Program-made: the position numbers and the translations under genes
Notes under the pieces: generated by a model
The model's database searches: none
What the model was told of the DNA's origin: nothing
The model's input: only the letters and a program-made list of their open reading frames with translations
DNA from: Dysidea avara
Lineage: Eukaryota > Porifera > Demospongiae > Dictyoceratida > Dysideidae
NCBI RefSeq assembly: GCF_963678975.1
Contig: NC_089274.1
Span: 5,382,001 to 5,446,000 of the forward strand
Direction: 5' to 3'
Length of the DNA stretch: 64,000 bases
Shown here: one piece after another, positions 47,266 through 58,300 of the stretch
How the letters are laid out: each line of letters begins with the position of its first letter
Numbering within the stretch: the stretch's first letter is position 1

Positions 47266-47506
47266 GGTGACCGGATTTGTGAAAAGGCACCATTTCCACA
47301 CATTTTACATATCAGCAAACAAAATGATGTAACACTTGACTCCTTATACTGATTAACTTGCTCTTAGTACCAGAATGCAGCCAGATACTGTAGTTACACC
47401 CATGGAAAATTTTAGGCTATTATATGCCATGATCAAAAACTTATGAAGCTTCGAACTTCAAAAAATGGGTCAAATTGTGTGTGGAAAAGACAAATTTGGT
47501 CACATT
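47266..47506. repeat. MITE of the GTGACCGGATTT family
   Basis: GTGACCGGATTTGTGAAAAGG with TTTCCACACA at the left is matched inverted by TGTGTGGAAAAGACAAATTTGGTCAC at the right. Confidence 0.65.
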
Positions 47507-47999
47507 TATTAGTATGAATGAAAAAATTACTTGTCAGCATTGAATAAAGCTTGTGAGAGTAATATTACTGTTTATCAGGTCTCGGTTTAATGTTCAACCC
47601 TGCATAATGTTCTCTTACATGAAATAGAGCAAAACTATAAATGCTTTTACGGAAAGGCCCTTTTTAGAATAAGATGGACCCTATCAAAAAATTAAAGTTA
47701 AGGTTGTACTACTGTACATATGTGGAGAAAGTTTGGTGCTTTTGTCACTTGTTTCCACATTAGTTTTAAATTTGGCTTTAAGCAACCTAATTATTTTGTG
47801 TTGTGCCGCTATAAACTATAGTGCTAATAGAGCATTCAGTGTAGCACTGTTCTCATTACACTGCTTGGTCTAAAATTGTCTTTAAACTTCTTTTCAAAAG
47901 TTCCAGTAGTCATCTGCATTGCATTGCGTTGAGCTAATTGATCATGCATTAGCAGTTACAATCAAAAATAGCCTTCACGTGCCATTTCAAAGCATACAT

Positions 48000-48270
48000 T
48001 TTCACTGAATTCTGCAATTTACACTACGTATCACAGCTTGCTGCATTCATTATCGATGCACGAGTCAAGAGATCCACTGTCGGAAGTTGTCACATCAAAA
48101 ATTTCCTTGAGGGAGCATGCCCCCAGACTCCCTAGTTTGACATGCTTAGCACATGCAGTCGAGTATCACATGAAAGAGTTAAATATCACATCAGATTAAT
48201 AAAAAGTAGTGTGCATGACTATGACCTCCATTCCAGTCCATGGATGGCCTGACCATTCAAAGTATCTTAG
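48000..48270 (+). repeat. Dispersed repeat, copy 1 (TTAGCACATGCAGT family)
   Basis: Shares TGCTTAGCACATGCAGT-GAGTATCACATGAAAG and AATAAAAAGTAGTGTGCATGACTAT segments with 53640-53845 in the same orientation. Confidence 0.65.
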
Positions 48271-49580
48271 AGCTAATGGAGTAAGTCAGTTTTTTGTGTT
48301 GGGTGCAATTAAACTAGTCTAATATTGAAGCATAATATGCTGTAAGCTGGAGCATTACTTAAGTTTATGAAATGTAGAGAAATGCTCAGAGCCTTCTGAA
48401 ATGTCAACCTGCAAGTGCTGTACCACGCAAGCTTGAAAGAGTTTGTTTAACAGTTGAGTCAGGAGCAGACCAGATCCTAGCCGAGCAAGGTTAATTTTAG
48501 TAGTAGCTATATACACTGTATAGGCAATAACTTTGCCAGTGGGTTCAGTTCCTTGTGAATGTTCATTTTCATGCATGAGATGTCTGAAGGACTGGAGTAG
48601 GTCTACAGAAGAGGTTAGCACTGATGTACACTCAGCAATACAAAGCCATTAACAATGTTCAAAAAGATTTGAATCAAATTGTATAGAGACACATCTTAGT
48701 TGTACTTCTTTTATACAGTCACAATACAAAGCAAATGTTGACTTGAATTATTTTGTAGAGTTCAGTTTAGTTTTTTTAGAGTAAGCTAGCCTGAGGAGCC
48801 AGGTAAACATAAAGTTTGCAGGGGATGATAATGTTGCTATACCATATACACCTCAATGCTTGCATGATCATCATCTGGTTATAATTATACTACTATATAC
48901 ACTGTGAAAAAAGAGGAATATAAGATGGTATATCTAATGGCTTAAACTATACAAATAATCTCAGTATAGTCTTGCATTATACTAACTATCTTATACTTTA
49001 GTATAAACCCCATCTTATATTATGGGAAACAGATCATACTTTAGTTTAATACACATTCTTTGCATGGCTTTGTTTACTTAACTAAATGTGATAACTTTTT
49101 AGCTTCACCATTAGATCTAATTATTGTCTTATTTTTAGCTTCACCATCTCATTATCACCATCCCATGTGACTTAAGATTTTTTTACTGTACCAAACAGTC
49201 ATGATGATTTTACAATAAGTAGCTACACTTCTGTTAATCACTATAGCTAGCTTCAGTTTGTTGTAATAATTACTTTCATACGCATACATTTTCATATGGC
49301 AAAGCATATAATACCAGAAAAATTAATTATTCAATCTAAGAGTCATACAAATCTAGATTTTCTTGCACAGTTAGCACACCTGCAAAACTTCGTAGTAATG
49401 CTTGTCTAAAATTGAAGGAGTCAGTGGTGTGCGCATGCGTATTAGATGCAATTAAGTCGCCATATTTGTCGCTATTGTTGTATCATAGGTTGTAAATGTG
49501 AGTGATATGGTGGTGTCGCTCGGACGGTGTATCTCGTTGAGAGAGTGTGCGCGATCAGCGCCATCGTCCAATGAGCCACG

Positions 49581-50031
49581 ATGATAGTTATGGACCACAA
49601 CTGTACATCCCTGCTGGCCTGTCACAGTAGTGGTGAAGCGGCGCGGCCAAGTGGACAATTCCTTCAATGGCAGCCATCTAAAACAGCTCTAGATGAGTAA
49701 GTATTAGACTAAAATGATAGCTTGTACGATAGGTTTAGCCGTATTAAATTGTTTATTGTGTATTGTATGACAATGGCCTGCAAATGATTCAACTTTGGTG
49801 TTGCTGTGTACGTATTACATGTTTTATATCCTGTTGTCTCAGCTTATGGCGGATGACGAGTGGACACAGTTCATCAGCCATCAACGGTAAGAGTATGCAT
49901 GGTCTGCTCTTATGATTTTGTATATTATCTCTTCAGAGGTACAGTTTCTTGTCGAACCTCTTGGTTCTACAGGCTGTCAGTGTACAACATCTGCAGTGTT
50001 AGTTTCCTTCAATGGCAGCTGCTTCCGTTAA
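49581..50031 (+). CDS. Short spliced ORF (84 aa) in the candidate transcript
   Basis: ATG at 49581, exons 49581-49696, 49843-49886 and 49937-50031 join in phase to an 84-residue frame ending TAA. No motif recognised; composition is ordinary. Support is only splice-site quality and phase, so this may be chance. Confidence 0.22.
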
Positions 50032-50161
50032 AGAATCTGGTAGCAACCATGTGTGGACTTTTTGGTTTTTTTCACGGAGTTGTTCAACGTCATTTTCTAA
50101 TTACTTACAGCTGTAAGTGCATTAAGCCTGATTGTGTTTTTATTCATTTTCTTTTCAATAG

Positions 50162-51070
50162 GGTAGGAATTACAGACTTGGTCTCAGTTCTAGGAGATTC
50201 TTCGTATTGCTAACATCTGTAAGTAAGTACACTGAGAGTGTCCAGTACACAATTTATATTTACCTTCGTTTAGGTTTGTGGAAACTGGTCTCATTTCTTC
50301 TGGGAACCGGTCTCATTTCTTCATGTTTTTCACTACTTTTTATCAACAGCTGACGGCGGCTACCTCGTCTGGCACTGTAAATGAGTTGAGTGCTTCAAGA
50401 ACCTGTTTGTCCTTATTTCACTGACCATGCTCGTATTGCTAACAAAAGTAAGTTCACTGAGAGTATGCAAATTATATTATATTTAGTATTGTTTCAGTTG
50501 TACTTAGTGATTACAAGATTCTTGGACTTGGTTATCAGTGTATCAGATGCTTCTTGTGAGCTTACGTACACATTAGCCCAACAAAGTCACATACTAAGTG
50601 GCTGTTTTATGTCTGGTTAGACTCACCGATAACATCTGTAAGTACACCAAGTAATCCAGAATATGAATTATGTTTGCCTCCATTTAGGGTTGTGAGACCT
50701 GGTCTTATCAGACTTGTCTTAGTTGTACATGGATTGTCGGTCTCAGTTTTAAAAGATTGTTACAAACTGTAAGTACAATGATTGTTCAGTATACACATTA
50801 TATTTACCATCTTTAATAGAGTTGTGGGACCTAGCCGCTGTTCTACATGGTAATGCTAGGTTTCCAGACAAGGTCTCGGTTTTATGAGATTCTTATTGTT
50901 ACAAACTGTAAGTCCAACAATTGTCCAGAATAAACATTATATTTACCATCTTAGTATTAGAGTTGTGGGACAGTTCTACCAGACGACTAACAGATTGTCA
51001 TAGAGTTCTACATAGTGATGATAATACAGGTAATTTGTAATGGAACTTGTGAATTGTATTTACTGTCTTA
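50162..51070 (+). repeat. Tandem exon-intron units (about six)
   Basis: Diverged repeats of roughly 110-220 bases. Each has an exon-like part with TGTGGGAC or GGTCTCAGTTT-type words, the ending GTTACAAACT or TAACATCT before GTAAGT, then an intron of about 50-60 bases with TTATATTTACC and a TAG acceptor. Approximate starts: 50162, 50274, 50499, 50687, 50820, 50961. The last two full units are the most alike. Confidence 0.55.
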
Positions 51071-51997
51071 CCTGCTGCAGTTGGATAAAGACTGATAAAT
51101 GATGAAATTGATTTGATACTGTCATGGCCAAGGAGACATTGATTTACTAGCTGTACCTATTGTGGTTTTAACATATTTACAGAATTAAATTCATTACAAA
51201 ATATAATTATAGAAATTAAGGTAGCCACAGATTATAGGAAAGTAAAAAGTACAATAGTATAGTAGCCAATATATGGTTGAAATAGGCTTAGTATAGTCTG
51301 ATAATACACCGCACTATACTAGTGATTTAATCTCTAATATATGACCGTCTTAAATGTATTCAATAAGCTTGTTATAGTGAAGTCCTAATCTATTAATATA
51401 TACTGTATTATTTCATTCCAATACTAACATAATAAGACTGTTATAGACCTTATTATTCTGAGCTTTTTTCACAGTGATACAATGGTGGATCCTATTTGGG
51501 ACAAATCCCCCCCTCCCCCCTCTCCATATACTTCTTTTGATATATATCTTGTCAGTAGCAATTCCAGAATTCTGTAAATTTTGTATAAAATTTTCTCCAT
51601 GAAACTTCCATTGGAGAGTTGGCACAATCAATTTGCTACCGTACAAGTGATTGATCAAACCACTGGATAATTTGTAGGGTTTCTGGGGGCAAGGAATACA
51701 ATGGTACAGTTAGCTTTCTGCTACAAATATGTTTGTGTGGAGTTTTATGCCAATTATAAGATTATTTATTTAAACTTTATGGTAGAGAACTACCAAGGGT
51801 CTGCTGGTAACTTGTACCAGCAGCCTAACAAGACTTACGTACATATATGCATACATACACTATAATTAGACTGATTAGTTAGCTACAGAAATTCAGGAAT
51901 CTTGTGGGATAGTCAGTTAGCTACTGGAAGAGTCCACTGGAATGAGCTGATGAGACTGAGATAGGACAAAAGTTGAATTTATAACTTGGCCATGAAG

Positions 51998-52975
51998 TTA
52001 CTTGTTCACAAAAATTTTGTTGCTTCGAATTTTGATGACCTTGCGATCAATACTGTTTTGAATTAATGACCATTTTTCTTTTAGAAGAAGAGACTCAACA
52101 AGCCTGTCAGCTCGAGACATGTCTGGTTTTATTCTAATGTTTTTTGGTAGAGATCTTGCTTTTGACAATAACGCTGATACATCAATGGAACGGTTGAGTT
52201 TGACAAGTAGTGGACGAGGTTGCTTCAATTGCTCATGGTATTTTCCAAGTCTTACAAGGTCACGGATGGATAAAGGACTAACACTGGTTTCTCCTTTAGT
52301 GATGATGGATGTGACTTTGTCTAGATCATGATTGAGTCGTTCGTTCTTTGGAGTCCCTTTGCTGCATTCATCTATACCATAGACAACTATGTTAAACTTA
52401 TGATCATCTTGTGGTTTGTCATCTGAGGTAGCTGGCTTCTTAAAAGTAGGGGCTATGTACTTGTGTTGACAGGTGGAGTCAGAAGATTGAATTGGATTTG
52501 AAGTTGACTGAAACTGTGTGTCTTTGGATGTCTGATTAAGAGCAAGTTGTGGGTTAACTGTTGTGCTGGTCTCAATTGTTTTAGATTCTAGGCTGGAAAT
52601 TTTTACAGTTAAAGATTCTACAATGTGTTTCAGTGTGTTGATCTCACTTCTTTGATGTGTCAGCATACAGTAACAGCATCAGAAAGGTTCGTTTGACTCG
52701 CTTACAATATCAAATAGTTCAGCAGTTAATCCACTACACTTTCTATGAATCCAGGAGTTACATTGTCCCTCACAGAACACAGCCTCTTCTCCTTCACTGG
52801 TTGTTGAGTATTCTACAATTGGTATGTCACATACTTGGCATATGTCCTCAGATATGGCTTCTTCACTTCTATCTTTTTGCTTCTTACTGCAGCCAGGTGG
52901 AGTAAAGTCAGCAGGCCTCTTCCTCTCCCTAGTACCTTTCTGCTTTCTTGGAGACGCAGACTTATTAGTAGACAT
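51998..52975 (-). pseudogene. LINE ORF1 with PHD finger and coiled coil, one stop
   Basis: A single frame of 326 codons from ATG at 52975 to a stop at 52000-51998, broken only by TGA at 52681-52679 (codon 99). Order: basic N-terminus (SPRKQKGTRERKRP), a PHD finger (CQVCDIP, FCEGQCNSWIHRKC, ending CCYC just after the stop, where Trp would be expected), a coiled coil (EINTLKHIVESLTVKISSLE), and an RRM-like ORF1 core (FNIVVYGIDEC, RDLVRLGKY, RPLLVKLNRS, IKPDMSRADR). This is the ORF1 protein type of CR1/L2-like LINEs, an RNA-binding chaperone. No ORF2 follows on the minus strand. Confidence 0.72.
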
Positions 52976-53348
52976 TGTAGTTATGGCTAAAATAGTCAAA
53001 TGATTGAAACTCTAAATAGTACCCACCAAAATTAGCAAAATCTACTCTGTATAGTGGTGATGAGACTTGTCTTGTCCTGTAACACGAAAACAACAATGAA
53101 CTGAGGCGCACTTGCTTGGTATCAGGTTAAGAACATGCAGGACCGCCGGACCACTTTTCAGCTACTTGAATTTGTAAAAAAGATCGAGATACTCTAATAA
53201 AGCAGCCATCATAATATACTCTAATAGAACAGTCATTGCAATACTCTAATAGTGCATTCGGTATAGAGTATAGCCATTGCTCTATACTTATTCTTCATGC
53301 ATGCATTACAATTACAATCCCAATGGCTTCTGTATCTCAAATATGAGC

Positions 53349-53540
53349 TTTCAGAAAGTAAAACTAGACATGAAATGGAATTATTTACCCAATTATGTAG
53401 TTTCGTCTAATTCTATTGACAATTTTAAAATTTTGATTGATAACTTTTATTCTTAATGTAATTGTTTATTGTAATGAGCAGGACTCACAGGCGTAATGCC
53501 TTTTTCTCTGTATTTAATAATAATAATGAAATTGAATTAC
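53349..53540 (+). mobile_element. 5'-truncated LINE: C-terminus of ORF2 and 3' tail
   Basis: Reads MKWNYLPNYVVSSNS then NFKILIDNFYS and TAA at 53454-53456, matching the WN-LP-vV--s--Fk end of CR1/L2-type reverse transcriptase ORFs. It is followed by a 3' UTR with AATGAGCAGGACTCACAGG, typical of these LINEs, and a (TAA)n tail at about 53516-53530. Opposite strand to the ORF1 next door, so a separate insertion. Confidence 0.72.
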
Positions 53541-53639
53541 TTGCCTGGTACTGCATTACAATATTACCAGGATATTTCTTTGATGTTAACGAAAAGGAGA
53601 AAGAGGCTTTGCAAATAAAATAGCTTCCTGATGCCATTT

Positions 53640-53845
53640 CAGAGCATCTATTTTCAAAAATTTCCAGACACCACTAGCTTAATTGGCATGCTGCAATGTG
53701 TGTGCTTAGCACATGCAGTTGAGTATCACATGAAAGCAGACAATCTAAAATCACATCAGATCAATAAAAAGTAGTGTGCATGACTATCACCTCCATTGCA
53801 GTCCATAGATGGCTGGACCACTCAAAATCTCTGGGCTCCGACCCT
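53640..53845 (+). repeat. Dispersed repeat, copy 2 (TTAGCACATGCAGT family)
   Basis: See 48000-48270. It follows the LINE 3' tail by about 100 bases. Confidence 0.65.
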
Positions 53846-54049
53846 GAGAAAATGCCTGTCCAAAATGAAGAAGACTAATCCCACAATCGAATATTATTTT
53901 GCAATGTAGTTACCACAGTGTTATGTTCTTTTTGCAAGAAATGATCCAGCATTTGTCAGTTACACCAATTACAAGGTGAGCATTTTAAGCCATGTAGCTT
54001 TAAATATTACTATGCCAAAAGTCAGCAAGTTTGCACCACAAGTAGCTCA

Positions 54050-54225
54050 CCGTAATTTGCTTTTTTTCGTTGTAAAATAATTTTCGTATGCAACAAATTG
54101 TACGAAAATTTTACACAAGATCAACTACTCTAATAGAGCAGTCATTCATGTAAATCATACGAAAATATTTTGACACGAAAATTTTTATCATGAAAAATTT
54201 TGCACGAAAATAAAGCGAATTACGG
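54050..54225. mobile_element. Mariner-type MITE with CCGTAATT ends
   Basis: Ends CCGTAATTTGCTTT and, inverted, CCGTAATTCGCTTT; TA on the right, CA on the left. CGAAAAT words recur inside, with one dispersed CTCTAATAGAG motif. Confidence 0.6.
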
Positions 54226-54959
54226 TATCTCTTTGATGCACCATTTTGGTAGCTGTCAGGGTAAGAACAAAAATAAATATATACGTAAGCAGCTATAAAT
54301 CAACAGTACAACTCTTTGCGTTTTGCATGCACATTTATTTTTGAATGGTACCAATTGTGGTTGCACTCCACCATGTGTATGCTGTTTTTCCATCCGTAAT
54401 AATATTATGTTAAATGCATGCAACCATTTAGTGGCCTTCAATGGAGGTGATCTTTATTCAGAGGGTCTTACTGCAAGTAAGGTTGCACTGTAGTCCATGT
54501 ACTAAGGTATTTATAACAGAAAACAGAAGTTAAAAATGTTATTGCAAAGCTGAGTTAGCTATAAGCATTTGTTCAATTGTGCCATTTTTGGGACTTTTTT
54601 TCAATGGAAAGATGCGAAAAAGATTTTGTCTATTTAAGGGGAAAAAATTGCTTATAACTCCATCATCCTATGATGGATTTTTGAAAACTAAGTGTTTATG
54701 AGATCCTCAGGGAGTACTGCACAAGGCTATGCTAAATAAAAACTATTTCCATGAAATTTAAAATCCCTGAATCGCTGTTGCCAGCACAAATACCAAGCGC
54801 CTCTACAAATAATTATCGTGTTGCTGGTGTTTCGTAACCTTTAAACAGCTTTTAAGACTTCACAATCATCTGCAAAGGCCATAATGCCTCCCCAACCACC
54901 TACATGCACCTTAGCCTTGCTGTTTGTGTCCCTCCTTTTGCCAGCTCCTGGATCCGCCC

Positions 54960-55032
54960 TAGTCTCGCGTGGCCAGACCGCTTTTTTCCGTATATTGGGT
55001 GGGGAAAAAAGCGGTCTGGCCACGCGAGACTA
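54960..55032. mobile_element. Minimal hairpin MITE with 9-bp duplication
   Basis: 73 bases: 31-base near-perfect inverted arms starting TAGTCTCGCGTGGCC around a short loop, flanked on both sides by GATCCGCCC (54951-54959 and 55033-55041). A 9-base duplication points to a Mutator-like mobiliser. It landed in the end of another repeat, under 100 bases upstream of the start of the unknown gene. Confidence 0.75.
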
Positions 55033-55105
55033 GATCCGCCCCTGCCGCCCAAGGGATTTTCCTGGCTTTGCCACATATCTCGTCCACGCCCTTACAATCT
55101 AAACA

Positions 55106-55123
55106 ATGGCAGTGAAGTTTTAG
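55106..55123 (+). promoter_or_regulatory. Upstream mini-ORF ending one base before the start codon
   Basis: ATG plus four codons and TAG, ending a single base before the ATG at 55125. If it is in the mRNA it could limit or re-initiate translation of the unknown gene. Confidence 0.35.
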
Positions 55124-55124
55124 G

Positions 55125-55336
55125 ATGTCACAACGTAAACGAACCGAACGTAAGGTATTGCTCAGTTGTCCAGTGTTGCTGATCGAAAATCATCCGGGAC
55201 TAGAGAAACTTTTCTCAGGAGATGTCAGTAAGTACAAAGTTGAAATCGACAATGCGGCTGCAGCTTCGGCATCAGCGAACTCCGCAGGGTGTGATCAATT
55301 ACAACTGACAGTGTCGATCAAGCCACGTCCAGAAAT
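55125..55336 (+). CDS. Exon 1 of the unknown gene
   Basis: Starts ATG directly after an upstream mini-ORF; encodes 70 codons plus two bases. Donor AT|GTGAGC. More CpG-rich than its surroundings, as expected near a promoter. Confidence 0.62.
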
Positions 55337-58300
55337 GTGAGCTAGCTGTATAAAAATCCATTCAGTTGTATTATGTAGTACAAATAAATAGCTATATAAT
55401 CACGTATTTGCTTGGTACTTGTAATGCTGCCTCATACTACTGTCTCATAGTCGGTTTGCGTTCACCTGAGCCCTCGTTTCTTGTTAATAACTCTTGTTAC
55501 ATGGGCCAGCTGCCCAAACATTAAGTAGTGCTGTGAAGCCCTTTAAACGCCGGAACTGTTTATCAAAAAAGCGTTTTGATATGGGCAAGAACAAGTGAGT
55601 TATGAAGCTTTAAAAATATCCCATACATTTAGTATGGACGATTCAGGCGCGCAAACATGTTTGTTCCAGTACAAAGCCATTGGGAGTGAACACATGTTCA
55701 CCTCTTTGATATTACTATATTTGGCGGGGGCTCAGGTGAACGCGTACCAACTATAGCCCTATATGGTCACCTACACATGTATTATCACTAGCTTTGCTGC
55801 TGAATAGCTACTACAGCACAAAGCAGCTTATACTTAAAAAAGTAGCGAGCCAGCTAGGAAGGAAGTCAGTATCAGTCATTTAGTTAGTCAACCAATAGAA
55901 ACAACCGCAACAGCCAACCAGCAGCTATAGTTCGCGGCCAACCAGCTAGCTAGCATCCAACTGGTCAGCAGCGGACCAGCTAGTCAACGGATAACTAGCT
56001 ATATAGCTAGCAGCCAACTAGTTAGTCAGCAGCTAACCAGTTAGTCTACAACCAATCAGCTGGTCAGTAGCCAACATGTAGTGGTCTAGCAGTGCTGATC
56101 AGCCGCCAGGACAAAATAGCAGCAAAATATTTATATGTAGTGTGAAGCACCTACAGTAGCAACAAAAGCAGTAAAGTAATAAAGGTAGCATAAGCAACAG
56201 TTAAGCTCAGTAAACCTTTAAGGACAGCAGTTGTATATACACAGCAGAAAATCAAAAGCTTTGCATTGAGAGGTGTCTGGGGTTCATGTTCCAAATTAAA
56301 CATCAGTCAACATAATTGTTTACTTGTATATCATCTTACGTCTTAAGATGTTGTTCATCCATGTTTAATGTGGCTCTGCTAGATTGCCTGTAATTATTTT
56401 GAGCAGTAAATTAAATGTTAGCTAATAGAAAGAAATCATAAGTTGATGTTTAAGTATAGGTTGAATGCAGAGAAGATCTCAGGCACCTGGGACTGGGATT
56501 TTTTTCTGCCTTCTTCATGTTTTGGTTGCATGTTTCTGACTCCCTGTATTCACAGGCTTTAAGCCTTCTCACAAGTCTCTAGGGGGATAGATAGGCCAAG
56601 GCCATTTTACTTGATAGTTACTGCATATGTTCAGATGAAACATTAACTCTGATGCCATTCTTTTTTTTTTTTTTTTTGATGTGGTATGCGTGGGTTCACC
56701 AGTGATAATAATGTTATTAAAAAAGTAAACAAACAAGTATAAGGAAAAATTAGTAATTTGAAGTCTGATTAGGGATCATAGAAAAACAAGGGAGGTTGCC
56801 TACACCTGCAGCAGATATACTAGTGGACATTTAATCCCTTCAGTCTATACCCATGACTGAATTAGGGTTAAAAGTCCCCCTTGTTTTTGATTCCTATTTT
56901 ACACTTAATATTCCTAATACTTGTACAGTTGAACCTCTCTAATCTGACCCCAGAATCTTCTCTAATCCGACCAAAATGTCATTTACCAACAGTGTTGGGC
57001 ATACATATTACATATTACTTGCAACAGAACTATTTAGTTACAGTTACATATTACCCATAAAATAAAGTAACTGTAATAATATTACATATTATATTACTTT
57101 GTGTCCACAGCCTTAAGTTGTCACGTGTGAAACTACCACCTTATCATGTGACATGATTGCGTTATTGGACAATGTGCAAACCTTGGTTATAAGTAAGAAG
57201 CTAGTGAATAAGCTTCATTCAGTAGGCCTCGTTACTTCGTTGTGGTTAGGCGTTACTCAGAGGATTACTAATGAGATTAGTAACTTCGTTACTTTTAATA
57301 ATAATATTACGTCATATTAGACTCGTTACAGTAATTATATTACTTAGGTAACGCGTTACGTTTGTAAGTAAAGTATCTTGCGTTATATTACCTGTTTTCA
57401 TAGCGTATTTCGTTATATTACTTTGTTACCACAAAAGTAATAATATTACGTAACGCGTTACATAAGTAGCGCGTTACTCCCAACACTGTTTACCAACACT
57501 TTTGCATGGAAAACAGTCTCCGTAATCTGACACCTCTGTATTCCATAATCCAACACAAAATTTGATTCCCTAGACTTGGAATACATTGTTTTTGACCTTT
57601 GTAATCCGGCAGAGAATAATACCAGCATTAAAACAATCACAGAAAATAATTTTAAGCAACCAAAGTATTTAATTGGTTGACAATAATAGAAAAAAGTTGT
57701 AATATTTGCATATTCTCAAATTAATTCATGTTAAAAACATTGTGTGATTCGTTTTACCTGTAATTTACGGCATAATCTGACATGATTCTAGATATTGTAC
57801 AATGTCGGATTACAGAGGTGACTTGATAATCCAACAACCTGTAAAATTTATGGCTCTCATTGAGTGTCGGTTTGACTACTTATACTGCACCTGACCAGCA
57901 AGCCTTAGAAAGAGTATACAGTAATATTCTTATAAATACATCTTTCACTTAATGAGTAAAATTCTTCACATGCAATTAAAGCACTTGCATGGGCGAAGAT
58001 CAAATGAGTAAGTATGTTATTATTTCCATGCAGCAGTAGCAGCACTGAAAGGAAAGTACAGCACTGTGTATGCAAAAATTTTGCACTGTCGATCAAATGC
58101 ATATCATTTTAAATCACCAGAAGTAACCAAAACGATGCTATCTGTTTGTTTTATGACCAAACTTGTATTATATAAACACGTCTGATGGCTGAAAACCGAT
58201 GCAATTCGAGTATACAAAATGAACGCTTGGAACAAAGACGACCAGAAAACACTTTTAACCACCATGCTTGTACAATATGAAAAATAGCAATCTGGTGTGG

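Larger units (their letters stand above)
44470..49440. other. Intergenic stretch without recognised genes
   Basis: Between the kinase poly(A) signal and the candidate transcript I see only repeats (45510-45880, 47266-47506, 48000-48270) and unique AT-rich sequence. The 44470-45130 part is richer in CpG and has GCGCGG words at both ends, but no convincing exon. Confidence 0.5.
49440..51100 (+). ncRNA. Candidate spliced transcript with a CpG-rich first exon
   Basis: Sequence from 49440 to 49696 is CpG-rich and ends in a consensus GTAAGT donor. Probable exons follow at 49843-49886 (donor GTAAGA), from 49937, and then a series of exon-intron units each ending CT|GTAAGT and opening after TTTAG or ATAG. 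No long reading frame runs through the later exons, so I call it a transcript, possibly non-coding. A short frame through the first three exons is listed separately. It could also be a decayed coding gene. Confidence 0.4.

Noticed and set aside
48355..48621. 88-codon minus-strand frame
   Set aside because: No recognisable motif, no splice context; left unannotated.
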